A stretch of DNA of 64,000 nt, from the NCBI GenBank assembly GCA_009760855.2, contig WPIO01000176.1:482001-546000 (forward strand), in the 5' to 3' direction. This DNA comes from Cristatella mucedo (lineage: Eukaryota; Bryozoa; Phylactolaemata; Cristatellidae). Shown here one piece after another: positions 22,801 through 33,824 of the stretch (position 1 is the stretch's first letter; each line of letters begins with the position of its first letter). A program made the position numbers and the translations under genes. Under the pieces are notes generated by a model, which was given only the letters and a program-made list of their open reading frames with translations, did no database searches and was not told the origin of the DNA.

Positions 22801-22819
22801 AGATCAACTTAGCCCAGTC

Positions 22820-23742
22820 ATAATAATAATAATAATATTAATAATAATGCACTTAATAAAGCGCCTCAGAGACTTAATCTCTTTCTGGGAGCTTTACGTT
22901 TGTTGCAAAGGGAAACACGATTGAATGGTGAGTGATATCATGCTTGATAAACAACATGAATAACATGGTTAGGGGTGACATTAACAGAGTCAGCATGGAA
23001 ATGTGATTAGTGACAGCATGCACAGGGTCAGCACGCCTAGGCACATGAAGGACGAATCATAGGGACCCACTAAATGCTGTCCTAAATAGGTGTTTTTAAA
23101 TTCTTTTTAAATGTGGTCAAGTCGGGGGATGTTCTGATGCAAGTCAGGAGGAAGTTCCAGGCTTTGGGAGCATACGAACTAAATGCACGATCTCCAAATG
23201 ATTTGAGGTTTGTAAGAGGTATTGGTAGACTTTTGGATTCCCCGAAAAGCGGGTGGTACGATGCTTGGCCTGGTGGGGGAGTAAATCTGAGAGATAGGCT
23301 GGAGCCAAATAATGAAGTGACCTACAAGTGAGCCACAAAACCTCGAAGTCAATCTGTTGCTTGACTGGTAGCCAGTGCAGGTCGGCGAGAAGTGGTGTGA
23401 TGCTGCAACTGCGATGTTCAAGACAGACAAGCCTAGCTGCGGAGTTTTGCATTACCTCCAATCGCCTGATCGCAGATGCCGGTGGGCCAGTAACCAGTGA
23501 GTTGCAGAAGTCGAGACGGGATGTCACGAATGCATGGACCAACTTAGACGTGGTATCCTTATCTAGACAAGCCCGAATTTTAGCAACGTTGTGTAGCTGA
23601 AAGTAGGCAAACTTGATTGTGGAGCTGATGTGGTCGGCTAACGAGAGATCACTTTGGATTATGACACCTAGATTTCGAGCTGATTCAACAGGAGATATGC
23701 TGGCAGAGCCAATGCTGAGCGTCAGCCTTTCAGTGTAACTTT
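22820..23742 (-). mobile_element. LINE family A, ORF2 C-terminus plus tail
   Basis: The minus strand carries SARNLGVIIQSDLSLADH, SRLDFCNSLVTGPPASAIRR, LLADLHWLPVKQQIDFEV and the stem-loop/(TTA)n end (plus-strand 22820-22900). The frame 23758-23144 is open for 204 residues and then breaks by frameshift. 5'-truncated. Confidence 0.88.
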
Positions 23743-24225
23743 CAAGTGCACCAAGCACGCTCGGTGAGCGCGTCTGACGCTTGCGTTAAACAGTTCCGCA
23801 GCTACAGCAACTTTTTTCTGAGAAGTTATTTCACCTGACGAAAGATGTTCAAGGGCGAGGGGGCAGGGGGCAGGGGAAAGTGGATTGGTTGGTGGACAAT
23901 GTTCCAGGAAGTTTCAGCTCATTCTTGAAGGCTTCCAAAATTCTACAAGGTTAATAAGGCAACTTTCTTTCAAATTTCCCTGCAAATTTCACACGCTGCA
24001 CAGAAAGCATGCCAGCTGATTAGTGATACTGACATGGAGAGAGAAGCTTGGCACACGTTGGCCAGCAAAAGAGAAATCGCACGCATGCAGCAAGCAGCGG
24101 TCAACAAAAGATAAATCGCTTGGTAGGGGAGACTGGGGCTTTTAGCTTCCTTTTGAATTCATTAATTCGGCGGTCGTCGTGATAATAATTATATGGTACA
24201 TTTATATATAGTATAATAAATTTTA
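23743..24225. other. Unassigned DNA
   Basis: No gene recognised. It includes a short G-rich stretch (GGGCGAGGGGGCAGGGGGCA, near 23860). Confidence 0.4.
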
Positions 24226-24301
24226 ATGATGCATTTATCGTAGCGTCCCCAGATAACTCAATCTCTTTCATTTGATGGCACTTTACATTTGCTGCAAAAT
24301 A
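24226..24301 (-). mobile_element. LINE family A 3' tail, minimal and degraded
   Basis: Reverse complement reads GCAGCAAATGTAAAGTGCCA, GAAAGAGATTGAGTTATCTG and GGGACGCT, then an AT-rich end: a diverged family A stem-loop. Confidence 0.6.
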
Positions 24302-24555
24302 AGCTTGAGCGAGCGGTTAGGATGATGATCATGTCGGTCAGTTTCAGACTTTTGCGGTGCAGGAAAAGGAGGCACGATCAGCGGAGGATTTAGGTTTGGT
24401 TGGGAGCACGTCGGAGTAACTTCGGTCTGAAATAAATAGATATTGACTGATTTAGGCAGCCTTATTAGCGGCAGAAGAGCCTGAGCGGTGAGTTCACCTC
24501 GCTGAGTCATAGTATAAATACAATACTGCTTATAATTTAAACATATATTACCTCT

Positions 24556-24822
24556 TAATAATAATAATAATAATTCACTTGATAAAGCGCCCTCAGAGAA
24601 CTTAATCTCTCTCTAGGCGCTTTAAATTTGATGTAAAGTGAAATGCAATTGAATGGTAAGTAAAATCATGCTAGAAAAACAAACGAAATTAATAAAATGA
24701 TTAGGGGTGACATGCACAGGGTCAGCATGCAAATGTGGTTAGTGGCAGCATGCACAGTGTCAGCACGCATAAGCACATCAAGGACGAATCACAGGGACCC
24801 ACTAAATGCTGCCCTAAATAGC
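24556..24822 (-). mobile_element. LINE family A, 3' end
   Basis: (AAT)n then CACTTGATAAAGCGCCCTCA and AGAGAACTTAATCTCTCT, continuing through the family A 3'UTR to CTAAATGCTGCCCTAAATAG. No frame of useful length. Confidence 0.85.
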
Positions 24823-24842
24823 TTGGTGCATTATAGACTCTG

Positions 24843-24978
<136 letters not shown>

Positions 24979-25051
24979 AGTTGTCCCTCGTCATTTCGCT
25001 CTTTGAATTTCGTGGCTCACTCTATCGTGGCGTTTTTAAACATATTCATTA

Positions 25052-25125
25052 CAGCGCCTAGAAAGAGATTGAGTTCTTTGAAGGTGCTTTATCAAATGCA
25101 TTATTATTATTATTATTATTATTGT
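25052..25125 (+). mobile_element. LINE family A tail, stem-loop and (TTA)n only
   Basis: Only about 75 bp: AGCGCCTAGAAAGAGATTGA, GTTCTTTGAAGGTGCTTT and (TTA)n. It shows how short family A insertions can be. Confidence 0.8.
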
Positions 25126-25367
25126 TATAAAAAGTTGATTAAGATTGTTAAAAATGATACATCGCGCACTCAATTGTGTGAGTTAATTATACACCCCTGT
25201 ATATCGACTCAAATTAAATTTACTGTACGTATGTACTGTTGGTCTACGTATTCGAGCATTCAGCAAATTCTTCAGGTGCAGCCGCTCGACCGCTCCTTGT
25301 GTGTGGGCAATAACGTTTCTCCAAAGATTCGGATGTGGTGAAACCAACCCAATAAGAGCATGCTGTT

Positions 25368-26955
25368 CTTAAGCAACTACCGCCCAGTCTCCCTTCTACC
25401 ATTCCTATGAAAGACACTGGAACGGATCGTGGCAGACCAGCTAAACTCATATATCAAAACCTCACACCTTGCTAGTAAGTTCCAGTCTGGCTTTAGAGCT
25501 AATCACTCCACAGAGTCAGCATTGCTTGGGGTATACAACGACCTACTTAGGAATGCAGACATAAGTAGAGTGTCTCTGGTCGTTTTGCTCGATCTTTTGG
25601 CAGCTTTTGATACCATCGATCACAAAGTTCTTCTAGAGCGCCTCTCATCTCGCCTCGGCATCACTGGCACTGCTCTGCAGTGGCTCAGGTCCTACCTCAG
25701 TGGGAGACTCCAGAGTATTGACGTGAATAGACAAAGATCACCTGAAGTACCTCTGAAATATGGAGTACCTCAGGGCTCCGTGCTAGGTCCGGTTCTTTTC
25801 ACGGTTTATAATCTCCCTCTTGCGGATGAGATTGCCAAGCACAATCTAGGCTTGCACTTCTATGCGGATGACACTCAGTTGGGCCATTGCTTTGATCGCT
25901 CCCAGCCTTCGAGCACCTCAAATTCTCTAAACTCACTTGCTGCATGTATTGATGACATCTGCAAATGGACGGCAGCAAATTTTCTAAAACTAAACGATGA
26001 TAAAACTAACTTACTAGTTATGGGCAAACACAGTGTGATTCAGAAATTGAAAAAGCTGACGCTTAAAAATGGGCTCTGCCAGCATATCTCCAGTTGAATC
26101 AACTCGAAATCTAGGTGTCATATTCCAAAGCGACCTCTCGTTAGACGACCATATCAGCTTCACAGTCAAATCTGCCTATTTTCAGCTTCATAATATCGCT
26201 AAAATTTGGGCTTTTTTAGATAAGGATACAACATCTAAGTTGGTCCATGCATCCGTGACATCCCGTTTTGACTTCTACAACTCGCTGCTTACTGGCCTAC
26301 CAGCATGTGTGATCAGGCGATTGCAGCTGGTGCAAAACTCCGCAGCTAGGCATGTCTGTCGTGAGCGTCGCAGTTGCCACATTACTCTATTTCTCGCCGA
26401 CCTGCACTGGCTACCAGTCAAGCAACGGATTGACTTCAAGGCTTTGTCGCTCACTTTTAGGTCCCTTCATTCTTTGGCTCCAGTCTATCTCTCAGATATA
26501 CTACCCCATCAGGCCAAGCATCGTACCACCCGCTTTTCGGAATCCAACAGTCTACAAATACCTCGTACAAACCTTAAATCTTCTGGAGACCGTGCATTTA
26601 GTTCGTATGCTCCCAAAGCCTGGAACTCCCTCCCGACCTGCATCAGAACATCCCCTGACCTGACCACATTTAAAAGGAACCTAAAAACACACCTATTTAG
26701 GACAGCATTTAGTGGGTCCCTGTGAATCGTCCTTGATGTGCTTATGAGTGCTGACACTGTATATGCTGCCACTAACCACATTTGCATGCTGAACCTGTGC
26801 ATGTCATCCCTAACCATATTATTCATTTTGTTTATTTTTTCAAGCATGATTTTACTTACCATTCAATTGCACTTCCCTTTGCAGCAAATCTAAAGCGCCT
26901 AGAAAGAGATTGAATTCTCTGGGGCGCTTTATCAAGTGCATTATTATTATTATTG
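25368..26955 (+). mobile_element. LINE family A, best-preserved reverse transcriptase copy
   Basis: 5'-truncated copy beginning within the reverse transcriptase (NYRPVSLLPFL). Frame 25429-26097 encodes FQSGFRANHSTESALL, AAFDTIDHKVLLERL (catalytic Asp), KYGVPQGSVLGPVLF and FYADDTQL (YADD). A single frameshift near 26065-26075 moves the rest to frame 26069-26725 (SARNLGV-like block, LLTGLPACVIRRLQLVQNS, AKHRTTRFSESNSLQIPR, KAWNSLPTCIRTSPDL, ending FRTAFSGSL). The 3'UTR, stem-loop (about 26892-26930) and (TTA)n follow. The full-length product would nick target DNA and reverse transcribe its own RNA. This copy lacks the endonuclease and is frame-broken. Confidence 0.93.
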
Positions 26956-27499
26956 TTCACCAATTGGCCATCATATCTTCTTACTATCATGGCTACTGAT
27001 TAGTTCAGCCTCATGCACGTTCATTTCTCACATGTTTACGGCGTACATGTTTCTGTAACGTTCTTATTTCTCTAATATATTGGGTAATACGTGTGTAATG
27101 GTGAATAAAAGGGCGCTATTTCATGTCCAGAGGCCTCTAATAATTTTTAAAACCTTATTTAGAGGGTTGTGAACAGGCTGTCTATTCTCTACGAAAATAT
27201 TAGTTTTATAAATTGAGAATCCTACTTCGCGAAAATTAAATTATCGGGGTAGAGTCTGGACATAGTTATCGCGATAAACGAGGGGCGACTGTAAAAATGA
27301 CGGAGGGAAGGTGAATTTTCTCGCTTTAATTGATAGAGATACACGGAGTGAGCCTATGGACTCGTTTGCAGAGTCGTTGTAGAAATGCAATATTGTACTT
27401 TAGCCACGTGACGTCAGCACGCCAACTTGCCGCGCGACGTAAGTGCGTGACCGACGGACGTCGCGGACGGACTTTGTCCCTTTAACCAGTACGGATTAA
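26956..27499. other. Unassigned DNA
   Basis: No gene or transposon recognised. Confidence 0.4.
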
Positions 27500-27612
27500 T
27501 AGGGATCACCACCGCTTGCTGTTGGAAATAAAGGAGCGCCCACAGCAGAATTCGAAGCCATGACCTCGGTCGTGATGAGCCAGCACTAGCACCTCATGAG
27601 CCATTACAGCTC
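27500..27612 (-). mobile_element. SINE2 (tRNA-derived), degraded
   Basis: Plus strand reads ATCACCACCGCTTGCTG, CCCACAGCAGAATTCGAAGC and CATGACCTCGG, ending CTCATGAGCCATTACAGCTC. Reverse complement gives a tRNA-like head (GAGCTGTAATGGCTCATGAG) and a damaged B box (GCTTCGAATTC). Same order as the copies at 39.7 and 45.8 kb. Confidence 0.65.
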
Positions 27613-27711
27613 TTGAGATGTGGGCAGCATGATGTGAAATAGAAGAGCAAATATTTCAAATAAGTTAGCATGAGCAAGGGATTGAAGGGATCTTAAAATA
27701 ACTGATCTTAC

Positions 27712-28226
27712 CTTTAAGCAGATTGTTCCGGTATTTCAAAGGTCGCATTCGTTGGTAGCGGTGGTAACATCTGCCCGTCGTTTGCCTCGCTTGCTACTTT
27801 ACTTCTATGCCGCTGCAACGCACGAGACAGCGTGTCCTTCTTCGGTAGGGCCATGAGAGCGTGATCAGGTAAGGTGGACATCACAGCAGCTTGACTGGTT
27901 GACGGTCGAGCAAGAGCGTCATTCATCGGTTCTTTCATTTCGCCGACAGCTTTACGCCCCAATGACTTTGACCGATTTCCTTCATGAGTGTGATCATTGA
28001 ATTGGTGTAGAACCCTGTCGCCCAGCGTCTTCAATCTCGCGCGGCACTTCAACGACGTAAACTTGCAATATTTCCATACCACATCATTTTTCATAGTCTG
28101 CCTGTGGAACCAGTATTCGTGATTACTAAAAGGCAAAGTTCTCTTTCCTCGTTTCGTCACTCCATATTGCACGGTACCCGCCATTACCACGGTATCGCAC
28201 ATACACAAGCAGGAGTAGCTAGGTAC
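27712..28226 (-). CDS. FLYWCH-type zinc finger exon (MULE-like or host protein)
   Basis: An exon bounded by an acceptor (CTCTTTGTAG, exon start 28226) and a consensus donor (AAAG then GTAAGATC, exon end 27712). A likely initiator is Met at 28184 (MAGTVQYGVTKRGKRTL). The domain reads GKRTLPFSNHEYWFHRQ, VVWKYCKFTSLKCRARLKT and DHTHEG. This matches the FLYWCH pattern of aromatic Tyr/Trp, two Cys and His-x-His, which binds DNA in host regulators and in Mutator-like transposases. The C-terminal part (LSRALQRHRSKVASEAND, MLPPLPTNATFEIPE) resembles the linker of invertebrate FLYWCH/MULE proteins. An in-frame TAA (27714-27716) lies just before the donor, so the protein either ends here or the gene is broken. 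Confidence 0.68.
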
Positions 28227-29040
28227 GCCTACAAAGAGTACAGAATGTGTCACATGACGGCACATTCCCGAAAAGCAATATACATATTTACCGAGAAACG
28301 AAGTTGGTTTTCTCTTCCACTCACGCCACTTTGCACGGCAGCCTCCGTTTCTCACTTACCAACTGTATACGTGATTTATGATAATTACGCAAGCAGTACA
28401 TATGTGCGGTAAATGCAGCAACATTCCCGGTATTGACACATCCTGCTGCTTAAATACGGCGGGTGACGTTATAACACGTTCGGCAGTCACTTCTGGTACT
28501 GATTGCATGTGTTTGCACAACATTTTTGCATTAAAACCAAATTCCTATGATATCATTGAAAGTGAGTATGTCGGTCCAAACGTCATGGGTCGAACAAGCC
28601 CAAAGTGCAAACGCCCATGGGTGAAATGGAAAGAGACGATCAATAATCCTAGGGTCAAATACTCCCTGGGTTCAATCGCCCGGGTCGAACACTCCGGGGT
28701 TCAAACAGCCGGGGTGGAAAAGTCTGGTTACCACTTCCGAGCTAATCTGCTTATTCTTTGAAAAGTTATTTTGGAACTTGACACCCAGAATGAGTGCAGA
28801 TACTACAGGAGATCTACTTTCTGAGCTCAGTTTGAGGTTCAGGAATTACAATCTTTGGTAACACTAGTTTTCCTCTTGGCTAGCTAGTTGGTTCAATTTG
28901 AGAAGTTCTACCGTCCAAGCACAAATGTTAGCAATACGAGCGCTGCGAGTGAGTTGAGAGTTTAGCGTGCGGCAAGGGATCGTGGCACAGATACAGATGT
29001 GTCGCCGGCTTAAAAAATAAAAGCCCAGTGTGCTGGACAA
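28227..29040. other. Mostly unassigned DNA upstream of the FLYWCH exon
   Basis: A possible upstream exon with donor CTCG/GTAAATATG (minus strand, near 28290) is weak. The only clear structure is the degenerate 15-16-nt minisatellite annotated separately. Confidence 0.35.
28569..28736. repeat. Degenerate 15-16-nt minisatellite
   Basis: Successive units such as GGGTCAAATACTCCCT, GGGTTCAATCGCCC, GGGTCGAACACTCC and GGGGTTCAAACAGCC recur with roughly constant spacing. Earlier units (GGGTCGAACAAGCCCA, AAGTGCAAACGCCCAT) are more diverged. About ten units in all. Confidence 0.7.
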
Positions 29041-29045
29041 CTACA

Positions 29046-29242
29046 TCCGGGGTAGAGAAAAAAGAGAGAAAAGGAGAGAAAATGAGAGAGGTAGAGAGAG
29101 TAGAGAGAAAGAGGTAGGAGAGAGAGAGAGGGTGAGAGAGAGAGAGAAAGAAAGAGAGAAAGAGAGAGAGAGAAGGGGGAGAGAGAGAGAAGGGGGAGAG
29201 AGAGACACAGAGAGAGACAGAGAGAGACAGACACAGAGAGTA
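29046..29242. repeat. (GA)n-rich polypurine tract
   Basis: About 200 nt of GAGA, GAGAA and GGGGGAGA on the plus strand with few pyrimidines, ending in short GACA repeats. Confidence 0.92.
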
Positions 29243-29737
29243 TGAGGCGCGAAACAAAACGGACCTAAGGCATGTGTTTGTTTCCCATACTAAGAAGGCT
29301 AGACGGTTGCCGGCTCGCTAGCCTGTATCCCATGACAGGCGAAGCAGGATGCTCGCTGTGCGGAGCTGGCTATCCCGGCTCCGGGTGGTCGGGAGGGGAC
29401 ATGGTAGGGGGTAGAGGGCTGGTGTAGGCGCACCCCACGGAATCGTTCGGACCACCGGACCACAGAATTCGGACCACGGAATCGATCGGACCGCCGCGCG
29501 GTGGACGGGAATTACCTCGTTTCACGGCTCTAACGCGAACCCTTCGGTTTTCTGGACCTATACACAAATTCCAACGTTGTAATTAGTTAGCGTTCCGTGG
29601 CGTTTATACAGCCATTCTGTAAACGAGTCGGATCCGTAAGTCAAGCGGGAGATAGAATTTTTGTTGCGACCGTGAAATCCTCATTAGTTCGGGCAGCGGC
29701 GGCACAACGCATGCAATGTTCAAAGTCTCCCAAATCG
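29243..29737. other. Unassigned DNA
   Basis: Short local repeats of CGGACCAC/GGAATCG (about 29425-29490). No gene recognised. Confidence 0.4.
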
Positions 29738-29820
29738 AGCGTTTCCCTTTGCAGCAAATGTAAAGCGCGTAGAAAAAGATTGAGTTCTCTGAGGGCGCTT
29801 TATCAAGAGCATTATTATTA
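29738..29820 (+). mobile_element. LINE family A 3' tail
   Basis: GCGTTTCCCTTTGCAGCAAA, the stem-loop (AAAGCGCGTAG...GGGCGCTTT) and ATTATTATTA. About 80 bp. Confidence 0.82.
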
Positions 29821-30303
29821 CAAAAGTCCTGAAATAGAAATACGCCGATGATAAAAACAGTCTCCACGCAGCGCTATAAAAAAACCGTAGTATAAAATGC
29901 ACCAACTATAAAATGTACTTTACGGTTGATACACACAGGTTACTTTTGAGCCGACTTGCTAAAAGGCTTACAGCAGCTCAGGCTCAGCGCTGGGACTCAC
30001 CGGCCGACAGATCATTGCTTGGACGTGGAGTGACCGTGGTCGGGCATATGCCTTATACCGTAGCCATTTCATAAGTCAAGCAATAATCTCGTTCTTACAT
30101 AATAATACATTCCGCTGTTCATTAGCCTCGGCTTATCATGGCTATTTCATAAGCGATTCGATTCTAATTCAGCGGCTAAGCTCAGAGTTTATAATCGTAG
30201 TATTATAAACATAGCCGAAACCCGCGAAAAATCGTGGAGAACTTTTCTTTGGTAAGCGAGTTTGAGTATCATGTGGCTTACCTGATGAGAGCCCACCTTT
30301 TAA
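29821..30303. other. Unassigned DNA
   Basis: No gene or repeat recognised. Confidence 0.4.
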
Positions 30304-31525
30304 AAATAATAATACTCTTAATACAGAACCCTCTGATAACTCAATCTCTTTCCAGGCGCTTTACATTTGCTGCAAAGGAAACACGATCGAAAGGTGAGTG
30401 GTATTGTGCTTGATAAACAACAAGAATAACATGGTTAGGGGGGGACATGCACAGGGTCAGCATGCTAGTGTGGTTAGTGTCAGCACGCATAAGCACGTGA
30501 AGGGCGAATCACAGAGGCCCACTAAATGCTGTCATAACTAGGTGCACTTTTAATTTCTTTTTAAATGTGGTCAAGTCAGGGGATGTCGTGACGCTAGTCG
30601 GGAGTGAGTTCCGGGCTTTGGGAGCATACGAACTAAATACACGGTCTCCAAAGAATTTGAGGTTTGTACGAGTTATTTGTAGACTGTTGAATTCCGAAAA
30701 GCGGGTAGTACGATGCTTGGCACGGTGGGGGAGTGGATCTGATAGGTAGGCTGGAGCCAAAGAATGAAGGAATCTAAAAGTGAGTGACAAAACCTTGAAG
30801 TCGATGCGTTGCTTGACTGGTAGCCAGTGCAGGTCGACGAGAAGTGGTGTGCTGTGGCAACTTCGACTCTCACGACAGACAAGTCTAGCTGCGGAGTTGT
30901 GCACCAGCTGTAATCGCCTGATTGCACATGCCGGTAGGCCAGCATGCAGTGAGTAACACAAGTCAAGACGAGATGTCACAAATGCATGGACCAACTTGGA
31001 AGTGGTTTCCTTATCTAAACAGCCCGAATTTTAGGAATGTCATGTAGCTGAAAGTAGGCAGACTTGATTGTGGAGCTGATGTGGTCGTCTAACGAGAGGT
31101 CAATTTGGAACAGGACACTAAATTTCATGCAGATTCAACATGAAATATGCTGACAGAGCCAATTTCGAGTCTTAGCCTTTTCAATTTGTGAATCACACAC
31201 TGGGTTTGCCCATAACTAGTAAGTTAGTTTTATCATCGTTTAGTTTTAGAAAATTTGCTGCCATCCATTTGCAGATGTCATCAATACATGCAGCAAGTGA
31301 GTTGAGAGAATTTGAGGTGCTCGAAGGCTGGGAGGGATCAAAGCAAAGGTACAACCGAGTGTCATCCGCAGAGAAGAGAAAGCCTAGATTGTGCTTGGCA
31401 ATCACACCGGCAAGAGGGGGAGTATAAACCGTGAAAAGAACCGGACCCAGCACTGAGCCCTGAGGCAACTCATATTTCAGAGGTACCTCGGATGATCTTT
31501 GTCCATTCACATCAATACTCTTGAA
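30304..31525 (-). mobile_element. LINE family A, from VPQG motif to tail
   Basis: The minus strand starts at NGQRSSEVPLKYELPQGSVL (31510-31193 frame, with Glu replacing the usual Gly-Val before PQG) and reads FSADDTRLY where other copies have FYADDTQLY (Tyr to Ser). A short deletion near 31030-31140 breaks the frame. 30994-30509 encodes the C-terminal region (YSLHAGLPACAIRRLQLVH, ending TAFSGPL). Stem-loop and AT-rich tail end at 30304. Confidence 0.88.
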
Positions 31526-32036
31526 CCAATATAATTAGCAAGCGAACCTAAATATCAGTACATTTTTTATTTGTTTTTTTGAAAATCGACAACGCCAACC
31601 ATTTATAGGACCGTACTACGTGACACATGTACGGGTGTACATACGTTCAAAATTAGATCCCAGTTGATTTTACTGTGTAACTCAGTTTTCGTACCTGGGT
31701 AATAAGTATTTTCTCTTAACTGCTTGTGCCTCAGAAATATTACACTTTCATTATTTCCTAAAACGTTTTCTTTTGTGACATGGACAATTATTCACTTGTA
31801 ATTTATCTATTTACAAAGAGACAACTTAAAAGTACCCGTCTTTTGGTTCGCCTCTAGTCGCTGAACATCACACGAATCCCATTTAGCAATACGCATTTAT
31901 TTGTACGTTGGATAAAAGTTGGTGAAGTTTTCTCTAACATGCTATTTTCACAATTTCAACTACAAAGTTCCACTCCGTGAGTTTAGACGTCAGAAGGTCA
32001 GAATTGCATTGTATTGGGCAACGCAAAGGCTTCCGA
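31526..32036. other. AT-rich DNA downstream of the orphan gene
   Basis: Contains the 3' flank of the minus-strand orphan gene ending at 32037. No other feature seen. Confidence 0.4.
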
Positions 32037-32961
32037 TCAGATCACTGGGGTCTTTCTAGCTGGAAAGTATGGCTTCTTCTCAGCAGCGCCCGAGAAATTG
32101 AAATCCGGACCTGCAGAATCTTCCTCGCTGCCTGACATGATGCTCTCCTCTAAAGATGGCTGATCCTTTTCTGGAGGGTTGGGGGACGAATTCTCTGGGA
32201 AGTGCGGTACTCCGGCGATAAATAAAGGAACACGAGCAGATACACGATGGGAGGCACGCTTTCGCCAGTTCAGCGTTTGTGAGGGTCCACCATGCAGCAA
32301 TACCTGTTACACGGTTCCTGCCAAAATCTCGGGATAGCCAACTGCACTGCTCCATTTTGTTTACCTTGCACTGGCTTGTACTAATAACGGAATCATGGAA
32401 ATTAAAACATGATATTTCACGCACCACATGTACTATGAAAGGGGCTCAACCTAATGAGCAGCAATAGTTGACCATACCTTTAAAAACTCTCTTGCAATGC
32501 TCGCATGTGAAACGATGGATTGTCTTGATCCCCGACAAGCATGCCAAAGTATGCTTTGTAGGCCACAAGCAAAATGGACGCCTTCGCCGAGTACTTTTTC
32601 TCTCGTATCTCGATCTATTATAAAAAAAAACAGAAAATTCATTGGCTTGGTGCAAGTAGCCTTATGATGCCATGTCAGCAAAATATGCCATCTCGCTAGG
32701 CTATTGCTCTGCAATAACATCAGCTTAAATGTTCGAATAGCGCACCTGTTGTGTTGCACTTCTTTGGTTACGCCTCTACCGTGCTTTGTACGCCAAACAC
32801 GCGCCAATTTAGGTAGCGACACAAGGAACGCTGTATGTGGGAGCGTGACCTCCGTTCCATTCCATACAGCAAAGCCAGAAAAGTTCAAAATATGATCCTG
32901 ACCGCAGAAGCAAGGATTTGCTGTACCAGCAGCTAACTTATATTTATTTAGGTATTGAGGA
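32037..32961 (-). CDS. Unrecognised three-exon gene with a CxxC motif and acidic C-terminus (5' partial)
   Basis: Minus-strand exons 32746-32961, 32478-32614 and 32037-32194 have GT-AG boundaries: acceptors TATTTTCCTAG, TTTTTTTTATAATAG and CACTTCCCAG; donors GTGCGC and GTATGG. Junction phases 2 and 1 match, giving about 168 residues. Visible parts are NPCFCGQDHILNFSGFAVWN (exon 1), KSTRRRRPFCLWPTKH and FTCEHCKRVFK (exon 2; the first half of a C2H2-like finger with no His pair in the joined product), and an acidic tail SLEESIMSGSEEDSAGPDF ending in PARKTPVI and stop. The 5' exons are not located; an open frame at 33251-33460 might contribute. I do not recognise the family. Confidence 0.5.
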
Positions 32962-33824
32962 CTAGGAAAATACATCTGGTACCCAAGGACAAAAATAAAT
33001 TTAAATCTGCTATTTAGTGAATCAATGCTCGGCAAGTTTCAGCTTTGTCAGGATGATTGTCGAAAAAGGCTGCACATTGCTGCTCGACTGTGCATCAAGA
33101 TCTCTTGGATCAATGAGCTTGACTGACGGCTGAGGTTTCTGACTTCTTTATCTATCTGGCCTTATGAAGTTCCGGCTTGACAAACGCTGAAGAGTTAAAT
33201 TTATTTTTGTCGGCTAACCTTTTCAACCGACGAGCTCTCTTGGTGACCGGCTAAATGTGGATGGAGTTTGAAATCCAATCGCGGCTCTTTGTGTCATCAA
33301 TAGCACTTATCACATTTAATCCCGGCTCCGTTGTCTGTCTCACTTGCCTTGCAACCTTTAATGAGATGCCGTTGAAAAAAAGAAAAGAAAACTGACGCAT
33401 CCCATTAATTGCAGAACGTTGGCTGACACTGAGATGTGAAAGATTGCGGGATTCTGTCAAATTGCATCAGCAGCAATATTCGAAGATTTTGGCCAGAGCC
33501 AAGGCTACTAGGGGAAATCAACCCCACATTTGACTAAGATTGCACCAAAGGCCGCCAAAACGGCACACACATGCGTTGTTTCGAGCTTGTCGTGGCTGAG
33601 TTCAGCTGTTGCAACGAATAGTACGAGGAACATCCAGGTGTCGGCCGTATCGTGGCTGCATAGATGAATCAGAGCAGGTTCTTCTTTCACGATTATTACA
33701 TTGAGATTGGAGAAAAGCTATATTAATTTTTATTGCGTTCTTTTCACAATGCAATCGCTTGGTCTAGTCCGAAGGAACGCTAGCTTCTGGCATCACTAGG
33801 GGATTGAACCCATGCATCCAGAAT
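32962..33824. other. Unassigned DNA upstream of the orphan gene
   Basis: May hold 5' exons of the minus-strand orphan gene. Open stretches at 33251-33460 and 33508-33690 (minus) show no recognisable domain, and their splice sites are not convincing. Confidence 0.35.

Noticed and set aside
28378..28761. 127-residue plus-strand frame
   Set aside because: Overlaps a degenerate minisatellite; no domain, start context or splice sites.
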